Assembly (NCBI RefSeq): GCF_042186555.1 | Contig: NC_133334.1 | Coordinates: forward strand, 25,964,971 to 26,028,970 | Reading direction: 5' to 3' | From: Aquarana catesbeiana | Lineage: Eukaryota > Chordata > Amphibia > Anura > Ranidae | DNA: 64,000 nt | Notes under the pieces: model-generated | What the model was told of the DNA's origin: nothing | What the model saw: only the letters and a program-made list of their open reading frames with translations | Databases searched by the model: none | Program-made: the position numbers and the translations under genes | Part shown: piece by piece, positions 1 through 10,520 of the stretch | How the letters are laid out: each line of letters starts with the position of its first letter | Position numbering within the stretch: the stretch's first letter is position 1

Positions 1-125
1 TTTAAACACTTTTAAAAAAGCGTTAAAAGTGACAAAAGTTTTATAAGTGTTGGAATGCATATGGCGGGGTCACGCATGCGCACTCCAGCGGGTAGCCAAA
101 TGTGATGGGTCGGCATATGCGACGA

Positions 126-510
126 AACAAGGGCATGCAGCACACAGGATAGTCAGGGGACACAACACGCAGGGTGGTCAGGGGATGCAGCACACAGGAT
201 AGTCAGGGGATACAGCACACAGGATAGTCAGGGGATACAGCACACAGGATAGTCAGGGGACGCAGCACACAGGATAGTCAGGGGACGCAGCACACAGGAT
301 AGTCAGGGGATGCAGCACACAGGATAGTCAGGGGACGCAACACACAGGATAGTCAGGGGACGCAACACACAGGATAGTCAGGGGAAGCAGCACACAGGGT
401 AGTCAGGGGACGCAACGCACAGGATGGTCAAGGAACGCAGCACACAGGATAGTCAGGGGACGAAACACACAGGATAGTTAGGGGAAGCAGCACACAGGGT
501 AGTCAGATGC
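126..510. repeat. 25-bp minisatellite
   Basis: About 15 tandem copies of a 25-bp unit built around CAGCACACAGGATAGTCAGG, with scattered single-base changes between units. No reading frame or mobile-element ends are associated with it. Bases 1-125 upstream contain nothing I recognise. Confidence 0.9.
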
Positions 511-603
511 ACAAGGGTGCCATTTATTCTTACTGCCCCCCCTTTGATGCATCTAGCAAATTCACGTACATTTGCAAATGCTAAAATGCATGGTACTACA
601 GTA

Positions 604-1061
604 CAGTAAAACCTTGGTTTGAGAGCGTTTAGCGAGACAAGCAACATTTTTTATGAAAGTTTGACTTGATATACAAGCGATGTCTTGATATAAGAGTAGC
701 GTCATGTCACAACTGAGTATAAAAGAGAAGAGAGGTGCCTCTGGTAGCAATATGGTTCCATTTAATGAAGCTACAACATTTAGCAACATATTGCTACACT
801 TAGAGGCGTCTCTCTTCTGTTTTATACTCTGTAGATCCTGCTGGATTTTGCTTCTAATCCCCTTGTGGCGGCTTCCATTTGTGGATGGACATTTTATGGT
901 TACACAACCTATCACATTGCTATAATCTTTTTATATGGACTATAAACTGAAGGACCTATGAATAAATGGTTGTGGAACAAATAACCTGAGTTTCTATTAT
1001 TTCTTATAGGGAAATTTGCTTTGATATACAAGTGCTTTGGATTACAAGCAAGGTTTTACTG
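604..1061. mobile_element. Tigger/pogo-like non-autonomous DNA element
   Basis: Terminal inverted repeats start CAGTAAAACCTTGG on the left and end with the complementary CCAAGGTTTTACTG type on the right (here AGCAAGGTTTTACTG). The element is flanked by TA on both sides, as expected for the Tc1/mariner/pogo superfamily. There is no transposase. Copies of the same family occur at 36702 and 37007. Bases 1062-1183 between this element and the L1 hold nothing recognisable. Confidence 0.75.
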
Positions 1062-1220
1062 TAAAATGCTTTTTGGTGCAGCGCAACTTTAAAAATCATG
1101 CCTGCGCCGTTGTGCATGTTTTGCATGCATAGAGCAGCCCATTAAAAATGCAATGATTTTGAACATGCAAAAAGGAGAACACGCAACCTGGAGCTGGGAT
1201 ACTGGGCAGACTCAGCGATT

Positions 1221-4200
1221 TTGGAGGAGGTGTGGTGGTGGAAACATCCCGGAGAGAGGGGTTACTTTTATCTTTCCCATGTCAGCACTTCCTCCTCACG
1301 TATAGACTTAGCATTTGCCAACCCAGCTCTACTGCCCCAGGTCAATGAGGTCTCCTACCTGGCCGGTGGAATCTCAGATCATACCCCCTACCGGTTATAT
1401 TGACTCTTACCTCTGGTAGACGCAGCGGAGTGTGGAGGTTACATCCTGGTTGGGTGGCAGAGCCCTCAGTGGAGTCCTTGGTCTCACCACAGTTAAATGA
1501 CTATTGGGACCATACTGAAGGCACAGCGGACAGGCCTGTAGTGTGGGATGCATATAAGATGTCCACCCGGGGGATGTATGTATTGACCATTAAGGCTGCC
1601 AGGGCAGAGAAAAACTCCACCTCTGAAGAGCTTCAAGCTCATGAAATACTATGTGCAAAGACTCATGCTGATACACCCTCCCCTTCCTCCCTGGCTGAGT
1701 TGCAGATGGCCAGAAGAGCGTTACTGGTGCACTTCCAAAATCTCACTCAATGCAACTTCAAAACCAGAGCTGAAACACTGTTTGAAAAAGGGGACAAAAA
1801 TGGGAAGTTACTAGCCTATCTGACTGCTGATGCTCGGATCCATACAGCAATCCCCTCCGTTCACTCACCTGAGGGCACTCTTGCGAGAGATGGGGAGGGC
1901 ATTAAGCGGGCATTTGTCTCTTATTACACTGTATTGTATGCTTCTGTCCCATCGTATGAATATTAGGTTTTGGTGGATCTGCTGGACCCCCTCCAGATTC
2001 CGGTGCTACCAGCCGAGGTGGTGACTAGTTTGGAGGCACCTTTTACGGACAGAGAATTGGTGACGGCTGTTGCCTCTGTTTCGAATGGGAAGTCGCCGGG
2101 ACCTGATGGGATTCCCGCTGAATGGTACAAACAACATTTAGAGCTCCTATCCCCCAGATTCTTACAACTCTATGAGAACTGTTTAGAAACAGGTACATTA
2201 CCTACCTGATTTTACGAGGCCCATGTGGTCTTACTGCCACTGCCTAAACCCGACAAAGACCCTCTCTCTTGCTCATCGTATAGGCCTATAGCACTGCTCA
2301 ATATGGACCTCAAAATTCTTACTAAATGCTTGCCAATCGGTTTATGAACATAATACATCATCTAATATCGCCCCGACCAGACTAGGTTCATGCCTAAAAA
2401 GGCCACAGATATCAATGTCCGGAGGGTGTATACACATACTCAGTTAGAGACTGGAGAATCATCGGGGGGGCCCTGGTGTTTTTTGACCTGGAAAAGGCTT
2501 TTGACTCCATTGATTGGGGGTACATAACACAGGTATTGCACCGCACGGGGTTTGGCCCCACCTTCCTTCAGTGGATATTGCTGCTGTACGACCATCCGGT
2601 TGCAGCCCTCCGTCTTAATGGCGGGGTATCAGATGCCTTTCCAGTGTTCAGGGGCACCAGACAGGAGTGCCTGCTCTCACCAGGACTTTTTGCATTGGTC
2701 ATGGAACCTCTTGCGATCGCGCTGCGTTCTTCCCCGCAGATACAGGGTCTTACTGTCACCTGACTGAAATTTACGGCCCTTTATGCAGACGATCTAGTGT
2801 TATTTATTAAAGATACTGGACCGTCTCTGCAGGCAGCGCTGTTCCTACTAGGCAAATTCTCGGGGGTTGCTGGCCTTAAAATGAATTGGACCAAGTCTAA
2901 AATACTCCCCTTACGGTCCCATCCTGTGCCCGGACAAGCTTATCCTGATAATCCCTTACAATGGGTGAGCCAGATTAAATATCTGGGGCTTCTAATCACA
3001 AACTCGGTGACCGATTTCATCAACCTTAATTTCTCCCCTTTACTTGGTATTCTATCTAAAAAGTTCCACGCCTGGAAAAACCTTCCACTGTCCTTCATAG
3101 GGAAGATAAACCTGTTCAAAATGAAAATTCTGCCCTTGCTACTGTATGTCCTTAGAAATTCCCCCGTGTGGATCCCAAAATCTCTTTTCAAGTCAATAGA
3201 CAGTATGCTCTCCTTCTTTCTGTGGCAGGGGGGAACTCCCTGCCTGAAATTGACCATACTTCAGCAGCCATGGGGGGAAGGGGGTCTTGTGGTACCTAGA
3301 TTTTACAAATACTTCCTAGCTGGCCAACTGACAGTAGCTCACCGCTGGCTGACTTCTCCCCCAGATGACGCCTCGGTGTCCCTGGAGGCGGCCTGTGTGG
3401 GCTCCTATGAGGCTCTCTCACACTTGATTTACAGAGGTGTGAAGTCCCCATATTCCCTGACTGCCTCCATGCGCTCTGTGATAAGGGCATGGAATGTGAC
3501 CCAGGGATTGCCGTCGTCCAGTGCGAACAGGTTCTCCCCCAACTTACCACTGTGGAAAAATCCCAATTTGGTACACTTTTATGATTACCCAGACCCTGTT
3601 GTCTGAACTAAGTATGGGGTCAAAACTTTACAGCATATTGTACTAAATGGCACTATAATGTCATTTAATAAACTCAAGGAGCGTCTCACCCTACTCAACT
3701 CATACTTCTTCAGATACATCCAATTGCGACATGCTTTTTACTCTCAATTTGGCAGGGAACCCCTAAACCTTGACCCTAGTGACTTAGAATTAATTGACGC
3801 ACAGTGACTCCTTAGTTAAACCAGTCTCTAGCCTATAGAAGGATCTTTTCCAGGAACCTGTTAAATTAATGGAACCTTGCAGACTTGCCTGGGAGGCGGA
3901 GGCCCCAGGGTTAGACAGGGATGACTGGGACGACATGTGGGGGACAGCTTTTCGATTATTTAGTCTCTACCAGAGATCGGTTAATTCACTACAAATTCCT
4001 ACATAGAACATACCTCACCCTGTCTAGATTAGCGAAAATGTTTGGGAACCAACAGTCTTTATGTTGGAGATGTTCAACGCCTATGGCGAACTTTATGCAC
4101 TTATTTCGGGACTGCCCCCATATTAAAACATACTGGCAAGCCATAATGCAATGTATTAGATCGGTCACCTCTATTTCAATCCCACTGTCTATTGAAGTAT

Positions 4201-4370
4201 GCTTGTTGCATTTGGTTCAACCTTTGGCCAAGACTAGGGCTGTAGCAACTCTTCTCACCCTATTATTGTTTTATGCTAAAAAAATGAATTGTCCTATCGT
4301 GGAAGAGTTTGTCTACCCCAACATTGGAGGCCTGGAAGTCTCTGGTCAACAAAGCAGTACCATATTATAA
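1221..4370 (+). pseudogene. L1 ORF2 remnant (endonuclease, reverse transcriptase, Cys/His tail)
   Basis: Broken remains of a LINE ORF2 polyprotein. The end of the endonuclease (SRIDLAFAN, GISDHTP) lies near 1290-1395. Reverse transcriptase motifs follow: GKSPGPDGIPAEW (about 2088-2130), FFDLEKAFDSIDW (about 2479-2517) and LYADDLVLF (about 2779-2806). A C-terminal CWRC...H...C zinc-knuckle-like motif lies near 4060-4120. At least five frame changes or stops separate the pieces (after 1403, 1966, 2209, 2763 and 3606), so it cannot encode a working enzyme. Confidence 0.85.
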
Positions 4371-4470
4371 AGCTACCTAACTGAGCAGAGGGGCTTTAAC
4401 AAAGGTTGATAAGGTCTGGGGAGGGTGGATGACTTCGGTGGACACAGTCTCGGACTAACTACATTATCAG

Positions 4471-5139
4471 CAGGGCAGGACTTAGGGTGGTGGGGGCCCC
4501 TGGGCTTGAGTCACTTTCGGGCCCTACCCTTCTATACATGTGCACAGCTCTATAAAACAGAAATAGAAAAGGACAAGGTGCCCCAGACTCAGTGCAGTAT
4601 TAAAGAACTTCTGTTTAATGGGACAAGACAAAACAGCCAAATGGCTACTCACAAAAGTAGATAATATATAAGAGTATAAGTGGGGGATACTGTACTGGTA
4701 TTCGTCCTGGGTCCACGATTAATAAAAGCAATACAAATGGATAAAATGATAATTACCGTATTTATCGACGTATAATACGCACCCCAAGTTTAGGAGGGAA
4801 TTTTAAGGAAAAAAACTTTTAGGAGGGAAGTTTAAGGAAAAAAAACTTACATTTAAATGCCCATCAATGCAGCCTTATCAGTGTCCATCTGCAGCCTTGT
4901 CAGTGTCATTTGCAGCCTTGTCAGTGTAGCCTTTCAGTTTAAAAATGGCGCCGCCAAGATACAGAGCAGGATATCCTGTGTATCTCGGCAGCTTTCGGCT
5001 GCTTTCAGCCACTCTCGGCGGCTCTTGGCGGCTTTCGGCGGCTCTTGGTGGCTTTCGGCCGCTCGGGCTGACGGGGCCCCCTATTGGTTGGGGCCCATGG
5101 GCTTGAGCCCAGTCAAGCCCAATGGTAAGTCCGGCCCTG
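4471..5139. mobile_element. hAT non-autonomous element in the L1 3' UTR
   Basis: A perfect 8-bp target duplication, ATTATCAG, lies at 4463-4470 and 5140-5147. The ends are CAGGGCAGGACTTA on the left and the inverse of CAGGGCCGGACTTAC on the right, typical of hAT termini. The interior has a few copies of a degenerate repeat (TCAGTGT..TGCAGCCTT, 4870-4930) and a short CGGCGGCTCTTGG-type repeat (4990-5060). No transposase is present. It is younger than the L1 it interrupts. Confidence 0.85.
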
Positions 5140-5652
5140 ATTATCAGATATACTCACTGACCTTGGAGTCTTGAAGGATAAGTGTTTTTCTTTTTTTTTT
5201 TGGAGTGCCAGAGACTAATGTAAAGATTATCTCAACGGGAGGCTTTTGTATGTGCATAGAGGTTACTGCTTCTCCTGGTGAAGGGACTGGGGGGGTTCAG
5301 TGAGGAAAGGACCGCATGAGCCGATATTCTACTGTAAGACAGAGCAGAGAGTCACCGCACAGAATCGCAATAAATCACCCCCCCCCCCGGCTGGAGAGTA
5401 ATGTGGTGGACATATCTGTCTAGGCAAGACTACACCAGGGCTGGGTCATTACCCTTTTTGTGTTTGTTGTGGGTTTGGTTTTGGGGGGGGGGGGTTCTTT
5501 TGATGCTTTTCTATGCCTTCTATTGTTCTACACTGGAATGTTTTTTACTCTGTAATCCAGTAATTGTTACCGCTTTTTGCGGGCTGTTGATTGTTTGTAT
5601 GTCATAAAATTTAATAAAAAAAGTAATTTACAAAAAAAAAAAAAAGAACACG

Positions 5653-5921
5653 TGCTCAAACGCACCTCCTGGGGTGAACGAGCCCTCAGACCGGTGTGCC
5701 CCAGGATTGTGTGCAATTCTAAAGGGTGCCTAGACTGAAAAAAAGGTTTGCTGCTTTAAATGTTCTTTGCTGACTGCAGTACAAGGAATTTGCTGTAGAC
5801 AGCAGCAGAGACTGCTCTGATAGAAATGAAAGTGAAAGTCGTGTCTCCTTGTCCGCCGTGAAACTCTCAGGGTGGGGTTCAGTCGATTCACATAGGGCCT
5901 CAATAGAAGGGTCTCAGCAAG
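5653..5921 (+). promoter_or_regulatory. Probable promoter/5' UTR of the Ig gene with ISRE/IRF-type site
   Basis: This is the only repeat-poor stretch upstream of the signal-peptide exon. At 5823-5838 three GAAA tetrads lie in a row (5823-5826, 5828-5831, 5834-5837). The last two form GAAAGTGAAA, matching the GAAANNGAAA core bound by IRF-family factors and ISGF3. A further GTGAAACTCTC lies about 20 bp downstream. No convincing TATA box is seen (CTTTAAATG near 5755 is weak). Interferon inducibility is inferred from the motif; the transcription start is not defined by sequence. Confidence 0.55.
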
Positions 5922-6009
5922 ATGTGTCCCGGGGAAAAGTCCCAGCGATGGACACCAATGATCGTTCTATTTCTAATCAGCTTTCCCTTCCTGTGCCATT
6001 CACAAACAG
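5922..6009 (+). CDS. Exon 1: signal peptide of B7-H6-like Ig gene
   Basis: The exon opens with ATG and encodes 29 residues: a basic/polar start (KSQRW), a hydrophobic core MIVLFLISFPFLC, then HSQT, a normal cleavable signal peptide. It ends CAAACAG before a good donor, GTGAGT (6010). The exon leaves one base (phase 1), which matches the V exon acceptor at 25868: G joined to CA gives Ala. The next coding exon is 19.9 kb downstream, so the link is inferred from phase and type, not shown. This ATG is the first in a plausible context after the ISRE-like promoter. Confidence 0.7.
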
Positions 6010-6119
6010 GTGAGTGTGTCTTGCATTGTCAGGGTGAGCAAAGGGTTAATAGTAAGTGTGAGGACACAGAACTATACAGAGCGGCCATATTTTTGTGTAG
6101 TATCCCATGTTAACGGTAA

Positions 6120-6265
6120 GGCCTGATTCACATCTATTGCATTTTTAGTGCTTTTTGCAGATTTGCACTACAGTCCATTCAACATGGTTTCCTATGGAGC
6201 ACATTCTATAGTGCAAACCTGCAAAATGCAAAAAGCACTAAAAAAGTATAGGTGTGAATAGAGCC
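6120..6265. mobile_element. PIF/Harbinger-like MITE, 146 bp
   Basis: A near-palindromic element: GGCCTGATTCACAT... at the left pairs with ...TGTGAATAGAGCC at the right, and the centre also folds (TTTTTAGTGCTTTTTGCA with its complement). It is flanked by TAA on both sides (6117-6119 and 6266-6268), the usual 3-bp TWA duplication of this superfamily. Confidence 0.75.
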
Positions 6266-6439
6266 TAAGTTGGCATGACTTTATTATCCTTATCTTTGTG
6301 GGCATGTTGTGCATCAGATCCCAGGAAGTACAGGCGCAGCGTCCAGCCCTGCTGCCAACTGCCTGTCAAAATGTTTGAGATGCTGAGATACGCAGCTGCT
6401 GGATGTGGTTGGATGCAGGACCGGGAGGCACTTGCGTTT

Positions 6440-6787
6440 AATGGACACGATCCGAAAATCGGACGACAGATCATCCGACTTTTTTTTTCACTTAATAGTC
6501 ACAAGTAGATATTGAATAGGTTACTAAAGTCACGAAAATTCTCGTACGACAGAAAAAAAAAAAAAAAATGGGAAGTGATGTCATGTGTTGTACTGTATTT
6601 GTATTGTATTTTCGGACGACAACTGTACTGACTAATCGAAAATCATACGATACCAGGAAAATTTTCATGCTTGTCCGATCGAATTATATCGGATGAACTG
6701 TCGTGATCGGCTCTCGAAAGCTCAACGATCCGATTATCGTATGAACGCGTCGAAAGCGGTATTTTCCAGATCGTGTGTACGGGCCAT
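6440..6787. mobile_element. MITE of the 'CGTGTGTACGGGGCAT' family
   Basis: The right end reads TCGTGTGTACGGGCCAT. The left end is a slightly deleted inverse (TAATGG...ACACGATCCG). The interior carries several CGGACGAC and CGAAAATC blocks in inverted order. Better-preserved relatives lie at 25253, 44921 and 54102. Limits are approximate. The bases between it and 7054 include a truncated TTAACCACTTC repeat end at 6976. Confidence 0.55.
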
Positions 6788-7314
6788 GAGGCTGTATGTG
6801 TTTGGGTCTCAGATCGCATATGACCCTAAACATAAGTGCCACTCGGGACAGTGTCCAGCTTGTCATATTTTGACGATAGATGTACCTCCCATGCGTACAA
6901 AAATGCTGGATTTGAACCCACATGGGCTAAATCACCTGTGTGCATGTGTCCCTAAATGTCAGTGTAATGAGCCTGTATTAACCACTTCAGCCCCGAACCT
7001 CTTTTTTACACTTGCACAGTGTATAGGATGCATTAAGGTGAAAACACAAAGGTTTACAACCCCTTTATATTTAAATAAATTTCGCGCAATATTAAGCAAA
7101 AATAAAGTGCATATTATAATGTGGAACACTGGTGACTGATTGGTGTTAGTGCTAGGATCAAGGATCTCTCTTATGCACTATAGTGATCACTGCTAGTTAC
7201 CTATAAAGTGATGGTTAAATATTTGCAATACATACTACAATAGTAAACATGCCACCCTGTAACTAGCATGCAAGAAAAAACAATGACAAATTCTGGTGGT
7301 TCAGAAAACCCATA

Positions 7315-7733
7315 GAGCCCTTGCACACTGGGGCGGTTTGCAGGCGCTATTGCGCTAATAATAGCGCCTGCAAACCGCCCTGAAAGTGCCGCTGCTGTGT
7401 ATCCAGTGTGCAAGCCCCGAGGACTTGCACACTGGAGCGATGCGCTGGCAGGACGGTAAAAAAAGTCCTGCTAGCAGCATCTTCGGAGCGGTGAAGGAGC
7501 GGTGTGTATACCGCTCCCTTACCGCTCCTGCCCATTGAAATCAATGGGACGGCGCGGCTATACCGCCGGCAAAGCGCCTCTGCAGAGGCGCTTTGCGGTG
7601 GTATTTAACCCTTTCTCGGCCGCTAGTGGGGGGTAAAACCGCCCCGCTAGCGGCCGCATACCGACGGTAAAACGCCGCTAATAATAGCGGCGTTTTACCG
7701 CCGACGCCGCCCCCCGCCCCAGTGTGCAAGGGC
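7315..7733. mobile_element. MITE inside the left arm of foldback A
   Basis: The termini are GCCCTTGCACACTGGGGCGG and its inverse ending CCAGTGTGCAAGGGC, with GC-rich internal inverted blocks. The right arm of foldback A (about 9660-9680) preserves the empty site: the sequence runs directly from the left flank to the right flank there. This shows the insertion happened after the inverted dimer formed. The target duplication appears to be TA or a 3-bp TWA. A relative lies at 35135-35509. Confidence 0.8.
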
Positions 7734-8299
7734 TTTTACAGTCTTCTATAGATGCTAATTCAATATAAAATATTATTAATACCACCCTATAATCTGCATA
7801 AAAAATATGTGCATAAAAATGATTCCTAGTGTATAAATCGAATAAAATCTTCTAAAATCCACAATCAAAAAAATGTGCAATAAAACATAAGTGTAACCTT
7901 AAAAGATGTACATTCCAAATAGTGCAAAAAGTCCGTTATGGTGCTAACAATTTAGTGCAGGTATTCAAGTGACAAAGTGCTTTAAACAAAGGTAAGTGAA
8001 TATTTGTATATAAACAAAAACTGTGAAAAGTTCTTCTTATTTGATGTTAAAATTTTAAGTGTGACAAATATGTATCCTTCTGCTGCTGGTGTCTCTTAAT
8101 ATGGTCTCACAGAACCCTCACCTTACATTAGTAGTAATCAGGCATTCAGTAGTGTGTCTTTAAGGTGTGGGAGTGGTCTCTGGCAGCCTTTTCTTTCTTT
8201 GCTATTTTCTCTCCTCCAACGTTCCCTCTATACAGCTCCGCTCCAGTAAACTTTACATGCACATGAATTTTAATGGCATCCCAGTCTTAGTCTGTAGGG

Positions 8300-8487
8300 T
8301 TCAATATTGAGTTGGACCCCCCATTTGCAGCTATAACAGCTTCAACTCTTCTGGGAAGGCTGTCCACAAGGTTTAGGTGTATGTGTATTCTTCCAGAAGC
8401 GCATTTGTGAGGTCAGGCACTGATGTGAAAGAGAAGGCCTGGCTTGCAATGTCCCAGATTAATTGAGGAGACCTAAGCTGATCATTT
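8300..8487 (-). pseudogene. Tc1-like transposase C-terminal fragment (left arm)
   Basis: Inverse copy of the fragment at 8926-9120. The minus strand has the typical end of a Tc1-like transposase gene region (CAAGCCAGGCCTT, ACATCAGTGCCTGACCTCAC, CTTCCCAGAAGAGTTGAAGC). Frames are broken and no TIR is present. It seems to be host sequence or an older insertion carried within the foldback unit. Confidence 0.5.
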
Positions 8488-8925
8488 TCTGTTCAGGAAA
8501 TGTTCTGTCCAGCAATAGAGATTAAACTGAGCATGTGCAGGACGGCTACCCTCACTGTATTATATAGCCTTGCCAAGATAGACAGTGCAGGAGGGAAGAA
8601 TCTGTCCATATAGTGTCAAGGAACCTTTTTACACAATGCAGTGAATAAACCCCTTAAGTTCCACAGTTCACACGGACACCCGAGAGCACCCAATCTGACA
8701 AAAAAAGGAAAATGCATGCACTGCATACTTACATTATCTAAACTGGATCACACGAAATAGCAGGTTCCAGTAGTGCAGTGATCTGGATGTGACAGGTCAC
8801 AAGATCAAAGTATCTGTCTCATATTGGACCAATAAAATACTCTCAAGGTTGATCACCAGGATGCCACATGTCCAAGTTTTGACCCATGCCATCATTTTCT
8901 AGCCAAGTCCTGCCTAGACCCAAAT

Positions 8926-9120
8926 GATCAGCTTAGGTCTCCTCAATTAATCTGGGACATTGCAAGCCAGGCCTTCTCTTTCACATCAGTGCCTGACCTC
9001 ACAAATGCGCTTCTGGAAGAATACACATACACCTAAACCTTGTGGACAGCCTTCCCAGAAGAGTTGAAGCTGTTATAGCTGCAAATGGGGGGTCCAACTC
9101 AATATTGAACCCTACAGACT
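8926..9120 (+). pseudogene. Tc1-like transposase C-terminal fragment (right arm)
   Basis: On the plus strand this reads through the conserved 3' segment of a Tc1/mariner transposase gene: the SVPDLTNALLEE-like stretch, then sequence over the usual FPEELKLL region with in-frame stops. Its duplication in inverted orientation at 8300-8487 follows from the dimeric structure of the surrounding element. Confidence 0.5.
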
Positions 9121-10520
9121 AAGACTGGGATGCCATTAAAATTCATGTGCATGTAAAGTTTACTGGAGCGGAGCTGTATAGAGGGAACGTTGGAGGAGAG
9201 AAAATAGCAAAGAAAGAAAAGGCTGCCAGAGACCACTCCCACACCTTAAAGACACACTACTGAATGCCTGATTACTACTAATGTAAGGTGAGGGTTCTGT
9301 GAGACCATATTAAGAGACACCAGCAGCAGAAGGATACATATTTGTCACACTTAAAATTTTAACATCAAATAAGAAGAACTTTTCACAGTTTTTGTTTATA
9401 TACAAATATTCACTTACCTTTGTTTAAAGCACTTTGTCACTTGAATACCTGCACTAAATTGTTAGCACCATAACGGACTTTTTGCACTATTTGGAATGTA
9501 CATCTTTTAAGGTTACACTTATGTTTTATTGCACATTTTTTTGATTGTGGATTTTAGAAGATTTTATTCGATTTATACACTAGGAATCATTTTTATGCAC
9601 GTATTTTTTATGCAGATTATAGGGTGGTATTAATAATATTTTATATTGAATTAGCATCTATAGAAGACTGTATGGGTTTTCTGAACCACCAGAATTTGCC
9701 ATTGTTTTTTCTTGCATGCTAGTTACAGGGTGGCATGTTTACTATTGTAGTATGTATTGCAAATATTTAACCATCACTTTATAGGTAACTAGCAGTAATC
9801 ACTATAGTGCATAAGAGAGATCCTTGATCCTAGCACTAACACCAATCAGTCACCAGTGTTCCACATTATAATATGCACTTTATTTTTGCTTAATATTGCG
9901 CGAAGTGTATTTAAATATTCAGTTTATTAAGTGTTTGGTGTGAACACCCTCATTTTGCGGCAATATTATTACTTATTTCTTTTACCACTACCCATTCTTT
10001 TATTATTTGGCCACTTCACTATTTATCATCCACCAGCACGAAGGACAATCTTTAATTTATTACAACCCCTTTAATCACTTCAATACCGGGCATTTTCACC
10101 CCCTTTCTGCCCAGGCCAATTTTCAGCTTTCAATGCTGTCACGCTTTGAATGACAATTGCTCGGTCATGCAACACTGTACCCAAATTACATTTTGATCAT
10201 TTTTTTTCCACAAATAGAGCTTTCTTTTGGTGGTATTTGATCACCTCTGTGTTTTTTATTTTTTGCGCTATAAACAAAAAATGACTGACAATTTTGAAAA
10301 AAAAACACAATATTTTTTACTTTTTGCTATAATAAATATCCCAATTTAAAAAAAAAACAAAAAAAACATTTTTTCCCCTCAGTTTAAGCCGATGTGTATT
10401 CTTCTACATATTTTTGTTTAAAAAAAAAAAAAATCACAATAAGCGTATATTGTGTATATTGATTGGTTTGCGCAAAAGTTATAGCACCTACAAAATAGGG
10501 GATAGATTTATGGCATTTTT

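Larger units (their letters stand above)
1184..5644 (+). mobile_element. L1 (Tx1-like) LINE, 5'-truncated, degenerate
   Basis: The element begins inside the endonuclease domain and runs through reverse transcriptase and a C-terminal cysteine/histidine region. It continues into a 3' UTR that ends in an A-rich tail (about 5600-5644). AGAACACG occurs just before it (1176-1183) and just after it (5645-5652), consistent with an 8-bp or longer target duplication. A hAT element (4471-5139) interrupts its 3' part. The tail ends only about 280 bp upstream of the Ig gene start codon. Confidence 0.8.
7068..10059 (+). mobile_element. Foldback retroelement copy A (inverted dimer)
   Basis: The left arm (about 7067-8487) is the inverse complement of the right arm (about 8926-9918), around a 438-bp unpaired loop. 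A 14-bp direct repeat, TTACAACCCCTTTA, flanks the whole unit (7054-7067 and 10060-10073), indicating one insertion event with a retroelement-sized target duplication. The right side carries a 140-bp tail outside the inverted repeat (9919-10059). The left arm contains an extra MITE (7315-7733) missing from the right arm. There is no coding capacity apart from a captured Tc1 transposase end. Confidence 0.75.

Noticed and set aside
126..510. Possible CRISPR-like array
   Set aside because: Repeats are contiguous with no unique spacers, in a vertebrate genome. It is a minisatellite.
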